A DNA stretch of 10,000 nt from Rheinheimera sp. (GCF_020217005.1 NZ_JAIWOI010000291.1:1-10000); one strand, 5' to 3'; positions 1-6,606 are shown, numbered from the stretch's first letter. The notes: a model not told the origin generated them from the sequence alone. A program made the numbers and translations.

Positions 1-2560
1 CACCGGTGCGTTGCAACACACGTTCTACGACTTCGGTAAGGTTTTGATCGGTAAACTGCCGCGCCGACAGATTGATAGAGATAGTGACATCGTGACCGCG
101 GGATTGCTGGCGGCTGATAAAACGACACGCTTCCCAAATAATCCATTCGCCAATTTCAACAATCAGGCCTGTACTTTCTGCAACAGGGATAAAGCGTAGC
201 GGCGGGATCATAGAACCGTCAGGTCGGATCCAGCGCAACAAAGCTTCGTAGCCTATGACAACATCGGTACGAATATCTATTTTTGGCTGGTAATACAACA
301 CAAACTGATGCTCACGTATGGCTTCACGTAGTTGATTTTCGATTTGCAGTTTTTCTTTAGCAGCTTCATTTAAATCCTGGCTAAAGAAATGATAGGTATT
401 GCGGCCACGGGCTTTGGCTTCATACATGGCCAAATCAGCATGTTTGAGCAGCAGTTCTTCGTCCGCCGCATCTTCCGGCGCTATAGTGATGCCAATACTG
501 GCACTGATGGCCACTTCCTGGCCTGTTAATTTTACCGGCGCTGCAAAACTTTGCTGCAGGTTTTCTGCAATCAAGGCCGCCTGGGTACGGTCTTTAATGC
601 CACTTAAAATAACGGCAAACTCATCGCCACCTAAGCGGGCTATGGTGTCTTCTTCACGTAACCTGCTGATCAACCTGCGCGCAACTTCTTTTAACAGCTC
701 GTCTCCTGCATCATGCCCCAGGGTATCGTTAATCCGCTTGAATTCATCCAAATCAAAATACAACAAAGCAAAGTGATAATAGCCGCGGGAAGACATAGCT
801 ATAGCTTTACGCAACTGGTCACGGAAGTAACTACGATTTGCCAGACCAGTCAACATATCGTAATAAGCAAGTTGCTCCATTTTCCGCTGGCTCTCTTTGA
901 TGAAAGAGATGTCCTGCATAGCACAAACATAATTACTGACTTCGCCCTTCTCATCACGAATAGGTGCTATTGCCAGTGATACCCAAAGTTTGCGCAATAC
1001 ATGCTGCAATAACATATCACCACGCCAGTGGTGCCGCTCCTGTAAGGTTTGCGCTATTTCTTCACCAACAAAAAACATCTCTGCAGCAAATAACGACGAC
1101 AATGGTTTTTGCATCATTTGTTCTGCAGTACAACCCATTAATTCCAGCATAAAAGGGTTTACATATTCGATATGCAACGCTTTGTCTGTCAGTAACAACC
1201 CAGAACTGGAAAAAGCAACTGCCTTAGTCAATTTGCGGGTGGCGCGTTCAGCTTCTTCCTTTTCTCCTATCCGGGTATTTAAGCCGGAAATCAGCTGATG
1301 TATTTCTTCGGCCATGCCGTTAAAAGCTCTGTTGAGCATACCAATCTCGTCATCGTGCTGATCAAGAGCAATCTGCTGCAAGTCGCCTCTGCTAATTTTT
1401 TGTACGGCTGAGGATAAACGGGTTAAGCGTTTTAAAATGAACTGATAAATAAAAAACTGCAGTGACAAAGCCACCACTGCTGCAACAGCAAGAAAAATCA
1501 ACATTACATTGTCACGAAAATCCTTTAAACCGGCACTTACCGCCTGTTTATCCTGATACAAAGCCAGATACCAGCTCAGACGCTCAACTTTTGCTGCTGA
1601 AACCAAATAGTTGGCTAAGTCCGCCTGCAAAAACTCCTCATTGCCAGGGTTGGCTGTGACTTGTTGAATAAAAGCAGCTAATTCCGGCCTCCTCGGTGTA
1701 ACCGAACTGTAATGAGCATCAAAGTTTTGTTGCCTGCCGCTCTGGACAGGAGCTGGTTTTTTTCCATCCAGCAACAAATTACCTTGTGGATCAAATAACA
1801 TACTGCGCAATCCAGTGGCAGATTGTTCGATACTGGTTAACTCCAAAAACAGCTCATCCAAAATGTAATCACTGCCGGTCACCCCTAAAAACTCATCTTT
1901 GGCGTATACAGGGATCACCAGACTGGTCATCCATTTCTGCCAGATCGGGTCATAGTAGATAGGGGTCCAGCGCGGCAGACGGCTTGGATTTTGCTCAGGA
2001 GTGGCGATATCAAAAAAGATATCTTTGGTGAAGTTGTGGGTCACGGGCACTTCAAGCGCCCAGTCTGCAGGCGCTATACGGATCAACCCTTGTTTAGAGA
2101 TAAAGTAAAAATTAAAAAATTCTTCCAGCATCAGAGGCGCTAATTGCTGCCATAACTCTTCTGTCTGGACTAACCAAAGCGCTTGCTGTGCATCTAATTT
2201 TTCTTGTGGGATAAAAGCAGCAGATAAATCATCCTGACTCCGCACACTACCGTCAGCCTGCGCTGCAGGAGGGGATGCAACAACGCCAGAGTTTTTTGTT
2301 AAGTAACGCACCACAATATTATTTGCACTGATCGCCTTTTTCTCTCTGGTTAAAAATCCGGCATCCAGTTCTCGGGCATATTTTTCAGATTGTAACTTTA
2401 ATCCGGACTTTTCCTGTTCAATCAGTACATTTTGTTGCAGCATAAGTACAGCGTAAGCAATAGCAGCGCCAGCTACTACAGTCAGCATAAACACCAGCAG
2501 CGCAAACTTAATGCTTAGGGAATTCATACCTGTAGGTGTGTGAAAATTAACTTCCTTCAC
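1..2560 (-). CDS. Membrane sensor with HAMP, PAS, GGDEF and EAL domains (c-di-GMP cyclase/phosphodiesterase), C-terminus cut by window edge
   Basis: This is a receptor that makes and/or degrades cyclic di-GMP at the inner membrane. Translating the minus strand gives 853 open codons running off the left edge. Residue numbers are from the GTG at 2560. There is a transmembrane helix at about 17-41, an extracytoplasmic region of about 300 residues (dCache-like, with WTPIYYDP and TSLVIPVY), a second helix at about 351-375, HAMP at about 376-428 and PAS at about 446-550. The GGDEF domain has an intact LGGDEF signature (644-648) and an intact RxxD product-inhibition site (REED, 635-638). The EAL domain begins at about 735 with YYQPK, GYEALLRW (EAL 772-774) and SINLSARQ. 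The DDFGTG region lies outside the window. Both active sites look competent as far as visible, so the net activity cannot be told. Start: GTG 2560 has AGGA six bases upstream. The in-frame ATG at 2527 lacks a well-spaced ribosome site but is a credible alternative. It is divergent from the cytochrome c gene. The signal sensed is unknown. Confidence 0.93.
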   Translation of the reverse strand, partial: MKEVNFHTPTGMNSLSIKFALLVFMLTVVAGAAIAYAVLMLQQNVLIEQEKSGLKLQSEKYARELDAGFLTREKKAISANNIVVRYLTKNSGVVASPPAAQADGSVRSQDDLSAAFIPQEKLDAQQALWLVQTEELWQQLAPLMLEEFFNFYFISKQGLIRIAPADWALEVPVTHNFTKDIFFDIATPEQNPSRLPRWTPIYYDPIWQKWMTSLVIPVYAKDEFLGVTGSDYILDELFLELTSIEQSATGLRSMLFDPQGNLLLDGKKPAPVQSGRQQNFDAHYSSVTPRRPELAAFIQQVTANPGNEEFLQADLANYLVSAAKVERLSWYLALYQDKQAVSAGLKDFRDNVMLIFLAVAAVVALSLQFFIYQFILKRLTRLSSAVQKISRGDLQQIALDQHDDEIGMLNRAFNGMAEEIHQLISGLNTRIGEKEEAERATRKLTKAVAFSSSGLLLTDKALHIEYVNPFMLELMGCTAEQMMQKPLSSLFAAEMFFVGEEIAQTLQERHHWRGDMLLQHVLRKLWVSLAIAPIRDEKGEVSNYVCAMQDISFIKESQRKMEQLAYYDMLTGLANRSYFRDQLRKAIAMSSRGYYHFALLYFDLDEFKRINDTLGHDAGDELLKEVARRLISRLREEDTIARLGGDEFAVILSGIKDRTQAALIAENLQQSFAAPVKLTGQEVAISASIGITIAPEDAADEELLLKHADLAMYEAKARGRNTYHFFSQDLNEAAKEKLQIENQLREAIREHQFVLYYQPKIDIRTDVVIGYEALLRWIRPDGSMIPPLRFIPVAESTGLIVEIGEWIIWEACRFISRQQSRGHDVTISINLSARQFTDQNLTEVVERVLQRTG

Positions 2561-2570
2561 ATAATATCCT
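2558..2570 (-). promoter_or_regulatory. Ribosome binding site and GTG start of the GGDEF/EAL gene
   Basis: On the minus strand AGGA (2570-2567) stands six bases before an in-frame GTG (2560-2558). Eleven codons later comes ATG (2527-2525), whose only purine-rich stretch (CAGGT) nearly touches the start codon. I therefore favour the GTG start. It adds a short hydrophilic segment before the first membrane helix. Homologue alignment could overturn this. Confidence 0.45.
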
Positions 2571-2573
2571 GAA

Positions 2574-2600
2574 TTGACAGCGACGGGGTTCAGTTGTAAT
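2574..2600 (+). promoter_or_regulatory. Sigma-70-type promoter for the cytochrome c gene
   Basis: A perfect TTGACA -35 box (2574-2579) is followed after 15 bases by TGTAAT (2595-2600), five of six matches to the -10 consensus. The spacer is two bases shorter than ideal. Transcription would begin near 2607 and leave a leader of about 60 bases before the start at 2668. The -35 box lies just upstream of the ribosome site of the divergent GGDEF/EAL gene, so the two control regions overlap. Confidence 0.45.
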
Positions 2601-2667
2601 GCTAATGTGGCATACAAAAGCATCAAACCATTATTGCATCAAAATCAAACAAATGAGAATTAAGCCA

Positions 2668-3120
2668 ATGAAAAATCTGTTTATCTTTCTGTCTTTGAGT
2701 TTGTCCTCTGCCGCGGCTCTGGCGGGCAGCGCCTTTACCGACGCCGAAGACTCAGTCACTTATCGTCAACATAGCTTTCAGTTAATCAGACATAACTTCG
2801 TCGATTTAGGAGATATGATGCGCGGTAAAGTACCTTTTGATGCAAAACGAGCAGAAAAACGCGCAGATGCATTGGCTACTTTAACTACTCTGCCATGGGA
2901 AGCTTTTGAAGTACCTGGCGCAGACAAAGTAAAAAGTGATGCCAAAGCAGAAATTTGGAAAAACCTTCAGGATTTTCAGAAGAAGGCACAGCAATTTCAG
3001 GCTGATGCGTTGGCCTTACAAACAGCAGCTAAATCTGGTGAACAAGCGACCATCAAGCCAGCTTTTGGGAATTTCGCCAAAAATTGTAAAGCTTGTCATG
3101 ACCAATACAAAGCTGACTAA
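2668..3120 (+). CDS. Exported class II cytochrome c (cytochrome c'/c-556 family)
   Basis: This is a periplasmic heme protein of the four-helix-bundle cytochrome c' family, 150 residues with a predicted 131-residue mature form, the usual size. The signal peptide is residues 1-19 (Lys2, hydrophobic 4-18, cleavage after ALA). The single heme site CKACH is at 140-144, eight residues from the C-terminal end, as typical for this class. The family's N-terminal helix is recognisable as YRQHSFQL (32-39), followed by GKVPFD. In low-spin c-556 proteins a Met in that first helix is the sixth heme ligand; by hand alignment that position is Phe37 here, which would suggest the five-coordinate cytochrome c' type. 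I chose ATG 2668 because it directly precedes the signal peptide. ATG 2653 would add only five residues, and an extension to 2599 would bury the signal peptide. It converges with a cytochrome b gene that could be its electron donor. The exact role (electron carrier or NO binding) is not shown. Confidence 0.9.
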   Translation: MKNLFIFLSLSLSSAAALAGSAFTDAEDSVTYRQHSFQLIRHNFVDLGDMMRGKVPFDAKRAEKRADALATLTTLPWEAFEVPGADKVKSDAKAEIWKNLQDFQKKAQQFQADALALQTAAKSGEQATIKPAFGNFAKNCKACHDQYKAD

Positions 3121-3139
3121 TATCTATCCTTCGTCCTTG

Positions 3140-3172
3140 AAGCCGCAGCTTTGTTAACTGCGGCCTTTCGCC
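3140..3172 (+). repeat. Repeat element A, copy 1 (hairpin-forming)
   Basis: Copy 1 is 33 bp. It contains a perfect 7-bp inverted repeat, GCCGCAG (3142-3148) and CTGCGGC (3158-3164), around a 9-base loop. It lies 20 bases after the cytochrome c stop codon. A transcript hairpin here could slow or protect the mRNA 3' end, but there is no following U-run, so I do not call it an intrinsic terminator. Confidence 0.8.
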
Positions 3173-3220
3173 CCAGTCACATAGTCAGCTATGCTCCCGG
3201 GGTCTCAATTCCTTGTCGCC
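3173..3220 (+). repeat. 48-bp palindromic insert present only in the first repeat unit
   Basis: This segment separates elements A and B in unit 1 and is absent from unit 2. Its boundaries carry a 5-bp direct repeat, TCGCC at 3168-3172 and again at 3216-3220, and unit 2 keeps exactly one TCGCC. It holds its own inverted repeats, CATAG (3180-3184) with CTATG (3189-3193), and an outer CCCC (3171-3174) with GGGG (3199-3202). It is either a small insertion or a segment lost from unit 2. Confidence 0.7.
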
Positions 3221-3247
3221 TCGCTGCAACTCCAATGACTTTGGATA
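3216..3247 (+). repeat. Repeat element B, copy 1
   Basis: This 32-bp segment is identical to 3291-3322. In copy 2 it is joined directly to element A, sharing the TCGCC bases. Here it is separated from A by the 48-bp insert. Confidence 0.8.
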
Positions 3248-3262
3248 GATCCTTATGGTTTA

Positions 3263-3295
3263 AAGCCGCAGCTTTGTTAACTGCGGCCTTTCGCC
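3263..3295 (+). repeat. Repeat element A, copy 2 (hairpin-forming)
   Basis: It is identical over 33 bp to 3140-3172, including the 7-bp inverted repeat arms at 3265-3271 and 3281-3287. It runs directly into element B copy 2. Confidence 0.8.
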
Positions 3296-3322
3296 TCGCT
3301 GCAACTCCAATGACTTTGGATA
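3291..3322 (+). repeat. Repeat element B, copy 2
   Basis: It is identical over 32 bp to 3216-3247 and shares its first five bases with the end of element A copy 2. It is followed by a degraded restart of the unit (TTCGTCTTTGAAGTCGCA at 3328-3345), which matches the left flank of copy 1 with a few changes. Confidence 0.8.
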
Positions 3323-3384
3323 TATGCTTCGTCTTTGAAGTCGCACTGTACGAACGGGGGTAATATTCCCTTTCCTATCAATGA

Positions 3385-4026
3385 TCACCACTGCTGATAC
3401 AAAGCCATACCTTGCCATAATGCGAAAATACCGGCGAAGACCAATACCAGTAGCAGATACCAAAATGTTGATTTTACTGCAGGTTGTTCAGCTTCGGATT
3501 CAAGTTTACCGTGCAGCATAGCACCTAAAACACCATCTTTTTTCAACCCATGAAAAAGCGCTGCCACCACATGCACAGCAATCAGCACCAGTAGCAGATT
3601 AAAATTATTGTGATGAAACCAGGACGCAAAAGACGACCAGTCGGAAGAAACAGCACTATACAAAGGCCCCTCTGTCATCACGTCGTCTGTCGTCATTAAA
3701 CCTGAGATAAACTGTAAGACCAACAACAACATCAGGCTAAGGCTCATATAAGCTGATAAGCCTCTGTGCCCTATGCCATGTTTGGCTTTGTTCCACTTGC
3801 GCAGCAGTTGAGCAGGGCTTTGCAAAAAGTGCGCAAAGCGGGCTGTCTCGCTGCCTACAAAACCCCAGACCAGACGGCTGAGTAATAACGCAGCTAAGGT
3901 GTAAGCCAGAACCTGATGCACGACCAAATATCCTTGTTCCGCGCTGAACCATAAAGCAACCAATAACAACAATTGGCTCCAATGGTAAATACGTATGGCT
4001 TTATCCCATAGCTGAATCACTTTCAT
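3385..4026 (-). CDS. Cytochrome b561-type membrane protein
   Basis: This is an inner-membrane diheme cytochrome b of the bacterial b561/Ni-Fe-hydrogenase b-type family, expected to pass electrons from the quinone pool to a periplasmic acceptor. It has 213 residues. The family opening WDKAIRIYHW (7-16) supplies His15, and the second helix carries His37 (VVHQVLAYT) and ends in the diagnostic RLVWGFVGSETARFAHF (51-67). GHRGLSAYM (86-94) starts the third helix and HVVAALFHGLKKDG (152-165) ends the fourth. His15, His37 and His152/159 are the likely heme ligands. A fifth hydrophobic segment lies at about 187-210. Start ATG 4026 has GAGGA ten bases upstream and AGAGA nearer. It converges on the cytochrome c gene, a plausible partner, and diverges from the acylase gene with only 60 bp between starts. 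The intergenic DNA is AT-rich with TATCAT-like -10 boxes but no clear -35. Confidence 0.9.
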   Translation of the reverse strand: MKVIQLWDKAIRIYHWSQLLLLVALWFSAEQGYLVVHQVLAYTLAALLLSRLVWGFVGSETARFAHFLQSPAQLLRKWNKAKHGIGHRGLSAYMSLSLMLLLVLQFISGLMTTDDVMTEGPLYSAVSSDWSSFASWFHHNNFNLLLVLIAVHVVAALFHGLKKDGVLGAMLHGKLESEAEQPAVKSTFWYLLLVLVFAGIFALWQGMALYQQW

Positions 4027-4086
4027 CTTTTCTCTGTCCTCTATTATGATAAGTTATTGATTTTACCTTATTGGAAGAGAAAACCT

Positions 4087-6438
4087 ATGCTTTGGTTCAA
4101 ACGGATTTCCCTGATCTTAGCCGTGTTGATACTACTTTTGGCCGGCTTTTTGTATTTTGCGCTTCGCAGCAGTCTGCCCCTCTATGAAGGTGAATTAATT
4201 TCTGAAGTCCGTCAGACGGTAGAGATCAGTCGTGACGCCCAAGGCTATGCCAGTATCAAAGGGCAAAATCGTAACGACGTCGCCTATGCGTTAGGCTTTG
4301 TTCATGCTCAGGAGCGCTTTTTCCAGATGGACTTATTGCGCCGTAATGCCGCAGGCGAGTTATCTGAGCTTTTTGGTGAAATTGCGTTGGAGCTGGATAA
4401 AAAACGCCGGATCCACAGGTTCAGAGCTAAAGCCGAACGCGGTTTCGCCGCTTTACCTCAAGAGCAAAAATTGTTGTTGCAGCGTTACACAGCAGGGGTC
4501 AATGCAGGTTTAGCAGAATTAGGCTGGCCCCCTTTTGAATATGGCTTGCTGGCACAAAGCCCACGTAGCTGGACCGGAGCTGATTCATTTTTAGTCTTGT
4601 ACAGCATGTACCTTGATTTGCAGGGATCCGAAGGCAAAGACGAACTGGCAATGGGCTTGATGCAACAAAAGCTGCCGCAGGATTGGTACGAGTTTTTGTT
4701 CCAACATAGTCCAGACTGGCAAGCCGCTATGGATGACAGCAGGGTCAGTTTGACACCTCTGCCTAAATCCACTTACCCGGCTGTGCTCACTGGGCAAAAA
4801 ACCGCCTGTACTGAGTGCGTTTTGCATGACGGCACTGATATAGGAAGCAATAATTTCGCCGTATCAGGCAAAAGAACAGTGGATGGCCGCGCTATTCTGG
4901 CGGACGATATGCATTTAGGCATCCGTGTGCCTGGAACCTGGTTTAAAGCCCAACTGAAATGGCAGGAAAATGGCGAAAACTACCAAGTCGCAGGGGTTAG
5001 TTTACCCGGCACCCCAGCCATAGTCGCAGGAAGTAATGGCTCGATCGCCTGGGGTTTTACCAATAGTACAGCGGATTGGTCTGACGTGATTCAGCTGAAA
5101 TTGGATGAAAAAGGTGAGAAATACCTAACAGCGGATGGATGGCAGGAATTCAGCTATCAAAACGAAGTGGTTAAAATCAAAGATCAGCCCGATGAATTGG
5201 TGTTGCAAAAAGAAACCATTTGGGGACCAGTGCTCACACCACCTTTTCAGAATTATGCATACCGCTGGGTGGCTCATGATCAGGAAGGGGCAAACTTTAA
5301 TTTGCTGGCTCTGGAAAAAAGCAAAGGTGTACGCGAAACGTTAAAACTGGCTGCCAGTGTCGGAGTTCCGGCGCAAAACTTACTGGTGGCAGATAAAGAC
5401 GGCGCTATTGGCTGGACTTTAATAGGGGCGTTGCCAGAGCGCAAAGTACAACAGATGGATAGTCCACAGGATTGGAGCAACGAACAAAACAGCTGGACGG
5501 GTTATTTAGCTGCTCAGCATTACCCACAACTATATCAACCCGCCTCAGGACAACTCTGGACAGCCAACAGCAGAATGATTGGAGGAAAAGATTTGGAGCT
5601 GATTGGTAATGGCGGTTACGACTTAGGCGCCAGGGGCCAGCAAATCCGTGATGCTTTAACAGCAACAAAACAACATAACGAGCAGAGCCTGCATGCGATT
5701 CAACTGGATCACCGTGCTTTAATGCTGGCCCGCTGGCAGCAACTGTTGTTGGACTCAGTGCTGACTAAAGACTTTGTCGCTGAGCATGACCTGGATGCTT
5801 ATCTGAATTATGTAATGAAAGATGCCAGCCATGCCAGTATAGGCTCAGTTGGTTATTCGCTGGTCAGGGCTTTCCGTACTAAAACGCTGGAGTTAATTTT
5901 TGCGCCTTTAACAGCCTTACTGGAGCAAAACAAACTATCTGGCCGGGATTTAAAATTCTCTTTGGAAACCGCAGGCTGGGAAATGATCCGGCAACAACGT
6001 ACCGATACGTTACCAGCGGCTTTTAGCTCGTGGCGGACCTTGTTACAGCAGGCGGTACTGCAGAGTAAAAAACAACTGGAGACTGATTATGGCAGCTTGG
6101 CCGGGGCAAGTTGGGGTACGATCAATCGAAGTGCTATTGCACATCCTTTAGCAGCCGCTGTGCCGTTTTTTGGCGACTGGCTGAATATGCCTGCCATGCC
6201 GATGAATGGCGATAGCCATATGCCCAGAGTACAAAACAAAGTCCATGGTCAGTCCGAGCGCATGGTGGTGTCACCTGGCAACGAAGCAGATGGTATTTTA
6301 GTAATCCCGGCAGGACAGTCTGGTCATCCTTTATCGCCTTTTTATGCTGCCGATCACGACTTCTGGTTAAAGGAACAGCCATTAGGCTTTTTACCTGGTG
6401 AACAAAAATACTTGATGAAGTTACAACCTAAAGCTTGA
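4087..6438 (+). CDS. Penicillin acylase family protein (Ntn hydrolase, membrane-anchored or exported)
   Basis: This is an N-terminal-nucleophile amidase made as a precursor that cuts itself into alpha and beta chains. It has 783 residues, normal for the family. Residues 7-26 are a hydrophobic N-terminal segment (signal peptide or anchor). The alpha chain shows ALGFVHAQERFFQMDLLRR and GELSELFGE. The autocleavage site is Gly253/Ser254 in DIGSNNFAVSG; Ser254 becomes the beta-chain nucleophile. WGFTNSTADW follows at about 322-331. Asn680 in ASWGTINRSAIAHP matches the family oxyanion-hole Asn, and Arg725 is in GQSERMVVSPGNE. The C-terminus has GQSGHPLSPFY. All expected catalytic elements are present. 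The substrate cannot be read from sequence: beta-lactam side chains, N-acyl-homoserine lactones and other acyl amides are all handled by relatives. Start: ATG 4087 has GGAAGAG seven bases upstream; the TTG at 4057 has no such site. pheA follows but has its own leader. Confidence 0.93.
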   Translation: MLWFKRISLILAVLILLLAGFLYFALRSSLPLYEGELISEVRQTVEISRDAQGYASIKGQNRNDVAYALGFVHAQERFFQMDLLRRNAAGELSELFGEIALELDKKRRIHRFRAKAERGFAALPQEQKLLLQRYTAGVNAGLAELGWPPFEYGLLAQSPRSWTGADSFLVLYSMYLDLQGSEGKDELAMGLMQQKLPQDWYEFLFQHSPDWQAAMDDSRVSLTPLPKSTYPAVLTGQKTACTECVLHDGTDIGSNNFAVSGKRTVDGRAILADDMHLGIRVPGTWFKAQLKWQENGENYQVAGVSLPGTPAIVAGSNGSIAWGFTNSTADWSDVIQLKLDEKGEKYLTADGWQEFSYQNEVVKIKDQPDELVLQKETIWGPVLTPPFQNYAYRWVAHDQEGANFNLLALEKSKGVRETLKLAASVGVPAQNLLVADKDGAIGWTLIGALPERKVQQMDSPQDWSNEQNSWTGYLAAQHYPQLYQPASGQLWTANSRMIGGKDLELIGNGGYDLGARGQQIRDALTATKQHNEQSLHAIQLDHRALMLARWQQLLLDSVLTKDFVAEHDLDAYLNYVMKDASHASIGSVGYSLVRAFRTKTLELIFAPLTALLEQNKLSGRDLKFSLETAGWEMIRQQRTDTLPAAFSSWRTLLQQAVLQSKKQLETDYGSLAGASWGTINRSAIAHPLAAAVPFFGDWLNMPAMPMNGDSHMPRVQNKVHGQSERMVVSPGNEADGILVIPAGQSGHPLSPFYAADHDFWLKEQPLGFLPGEQKYLMKLQPKA

Positions 6439-6461
6439 CTTTAGACGTCCAGACTTACTAT
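6435..6461 (+). promoter_or_regulatory. Possible promoter of the pheL-pheA transcript
   Basis: TTGACT (6435-6440), overlapping the acylase stop codon, is followed after 15 bases by TACTAT (6456-6461). The spacer is short, and the predicted start (near 6468) would leave only a few bases before the leader-peptide ATG. The true promoter may therefore lie farther upstream inside the acylase gene. Confidence 0.3.
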
Positions 6462-6471
6462 TGTGGTGGCC

Positions 6472-6534
6472 ATGAAACAGATTCAGATCGCTCGCTTTTT
6501 TCGCCTCTTTACCACCCCAACGGGGAGGCGGTAG
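6472..6534 (+). CDS. pheL: Phenylalanine leader peptide
   Basis: This is a 20-codon open frame, MKQIQIARFFRLFTTPTGRR, just upstream of a strong terminator and pheA. It carries two adjacent Phe codons (6496-6501) and a third at 6508-6510, placed immediately before and inside the first hairpin arm. When charged tRNA-Phe is scarce a ribosome stalled there would cover that arm; when it is abundant the ribosome runs to the TAG at 6532. Phe content (3 of 20) is lower than in the E. coli peptide. The ribosome site is poor (GGTGG, two bases from ATG). The peptide is presumed to act only through its translation. Confidence 0.8.
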   Translation: MKQIQIARFFRLFTTPTGRR

Positions 6535-6588
6535 GTCGCGCGCGCGTGATAAACCAAAAAACCTCCCACCATCGGGAGGTTTTTTTTT
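6502..6588 (+). promoter_or_regulatory. Phenylalanine transcription attenuator upstream of pheA
   Basis: Mutually exclusive RNA structures can be read directly. The protector hairpin (1:2) pairs CGCCTC (6502-6507) with GAGGCG (6525-6530), with inner CCC/GGG pairing. The antiterminator (2:3) pairs GGGAGG (6523-6528) with CCTCCC (6562-6567), helped by GGT (6534-6536) with ACC (6553-6555). The terminator (3:4) pairs that same CCTCCC with GGGAGG (6574-6579). Segment 2 and segment 4 thus carry the same GGGAGG, the hallmark of a switch. A ribosome stalled on the Phe codons at 6496-6501 masks segment 1 and frees segment 2 to block termination. A run of five CG dinucleotides (6537-6546) lies between segments 2 and 3. 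Confidence 0.82.
6556..6588 (+). terminator. Rho-independent terminator (attenuator segment 3:4)
   Basis: Two perfect 12-base arms, AAAAAACCTCCC (6556-6567) and GGGAGGTTTTTT (6574-6585), enclose a 6-base loop, and nine T residues run from 6580 to 6588. It is located 18 bases before the pheA start, so its job is conditional termination of the pheA transcript. It would also stop acylase read-through. Confidence 0.93.
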
Positions 6589-6606
6589 AGCTTAAAGGAC
6601 GCTTTT

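Larger units (their letters stand above)
3137..3346. repeat. Tandem array of a composite hairpin repeat between two convergent cytochrome genes
   Basis: The gene-free stretch between the convergent cytochrome c and cytochrome b genes is largely repeat. Element A (33 bp) occurs at 3140-3172 and identically at 3263-3295. Element B (32 bp) occurs at 3216-3247 and identically at 3291-3322. The order is A, a 48-bp insert, B, spacer, A, B, spacer, then a degraded start of A near 3331-3346. The basic period is 75 bp (A at 3263 to degraded A at 3338); the first unit is 123 bp because of the insert. No open frame of convincing character crosses it. It resembles dispersed intergenic repeats of the REP/mosaic type; I cannot assign a named family. 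Confidence 0.85.

Noticed and set aside
399..1659. Several plus-strand open frames of 60-125 codons in the left region
   Set aside because: They are antisense shadows of the continuous minus-strand GGDEF/EAL frame, which carries recognisable domain motifs throughout.
2599..2667. Longer start for the cytochrome c gene
   Set aside because: The extension would place 23 polar residues before a clear signal peptide, and its start overlaps the likely -10 box.
3142..3164. Intrinsic terminator after the cytochrome c gene
   Set aside because: The hairpin is good but no T-run follows on either strand, and the same hairpin recurs as part of a repeat.
3137..3346. CRISPR-like array
   Set aside because: There are only two full copies with unequal spacing, the intervening DNA is itself repeated, and no cas genes are seen.
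3151..3463. Short open frames on both strands across the repeat array
   Set aside because: They are made of repeat sequence or overlap the cytochrome b gene, with no ribosome site or protein-like character.
4057..4086. Upstream TTG start for the acylase
   Set aside because: It has no ribosome site, whereas ATG 4087 has GGAAGAG at proper spacing and directly precedes the hydrophobic segment.
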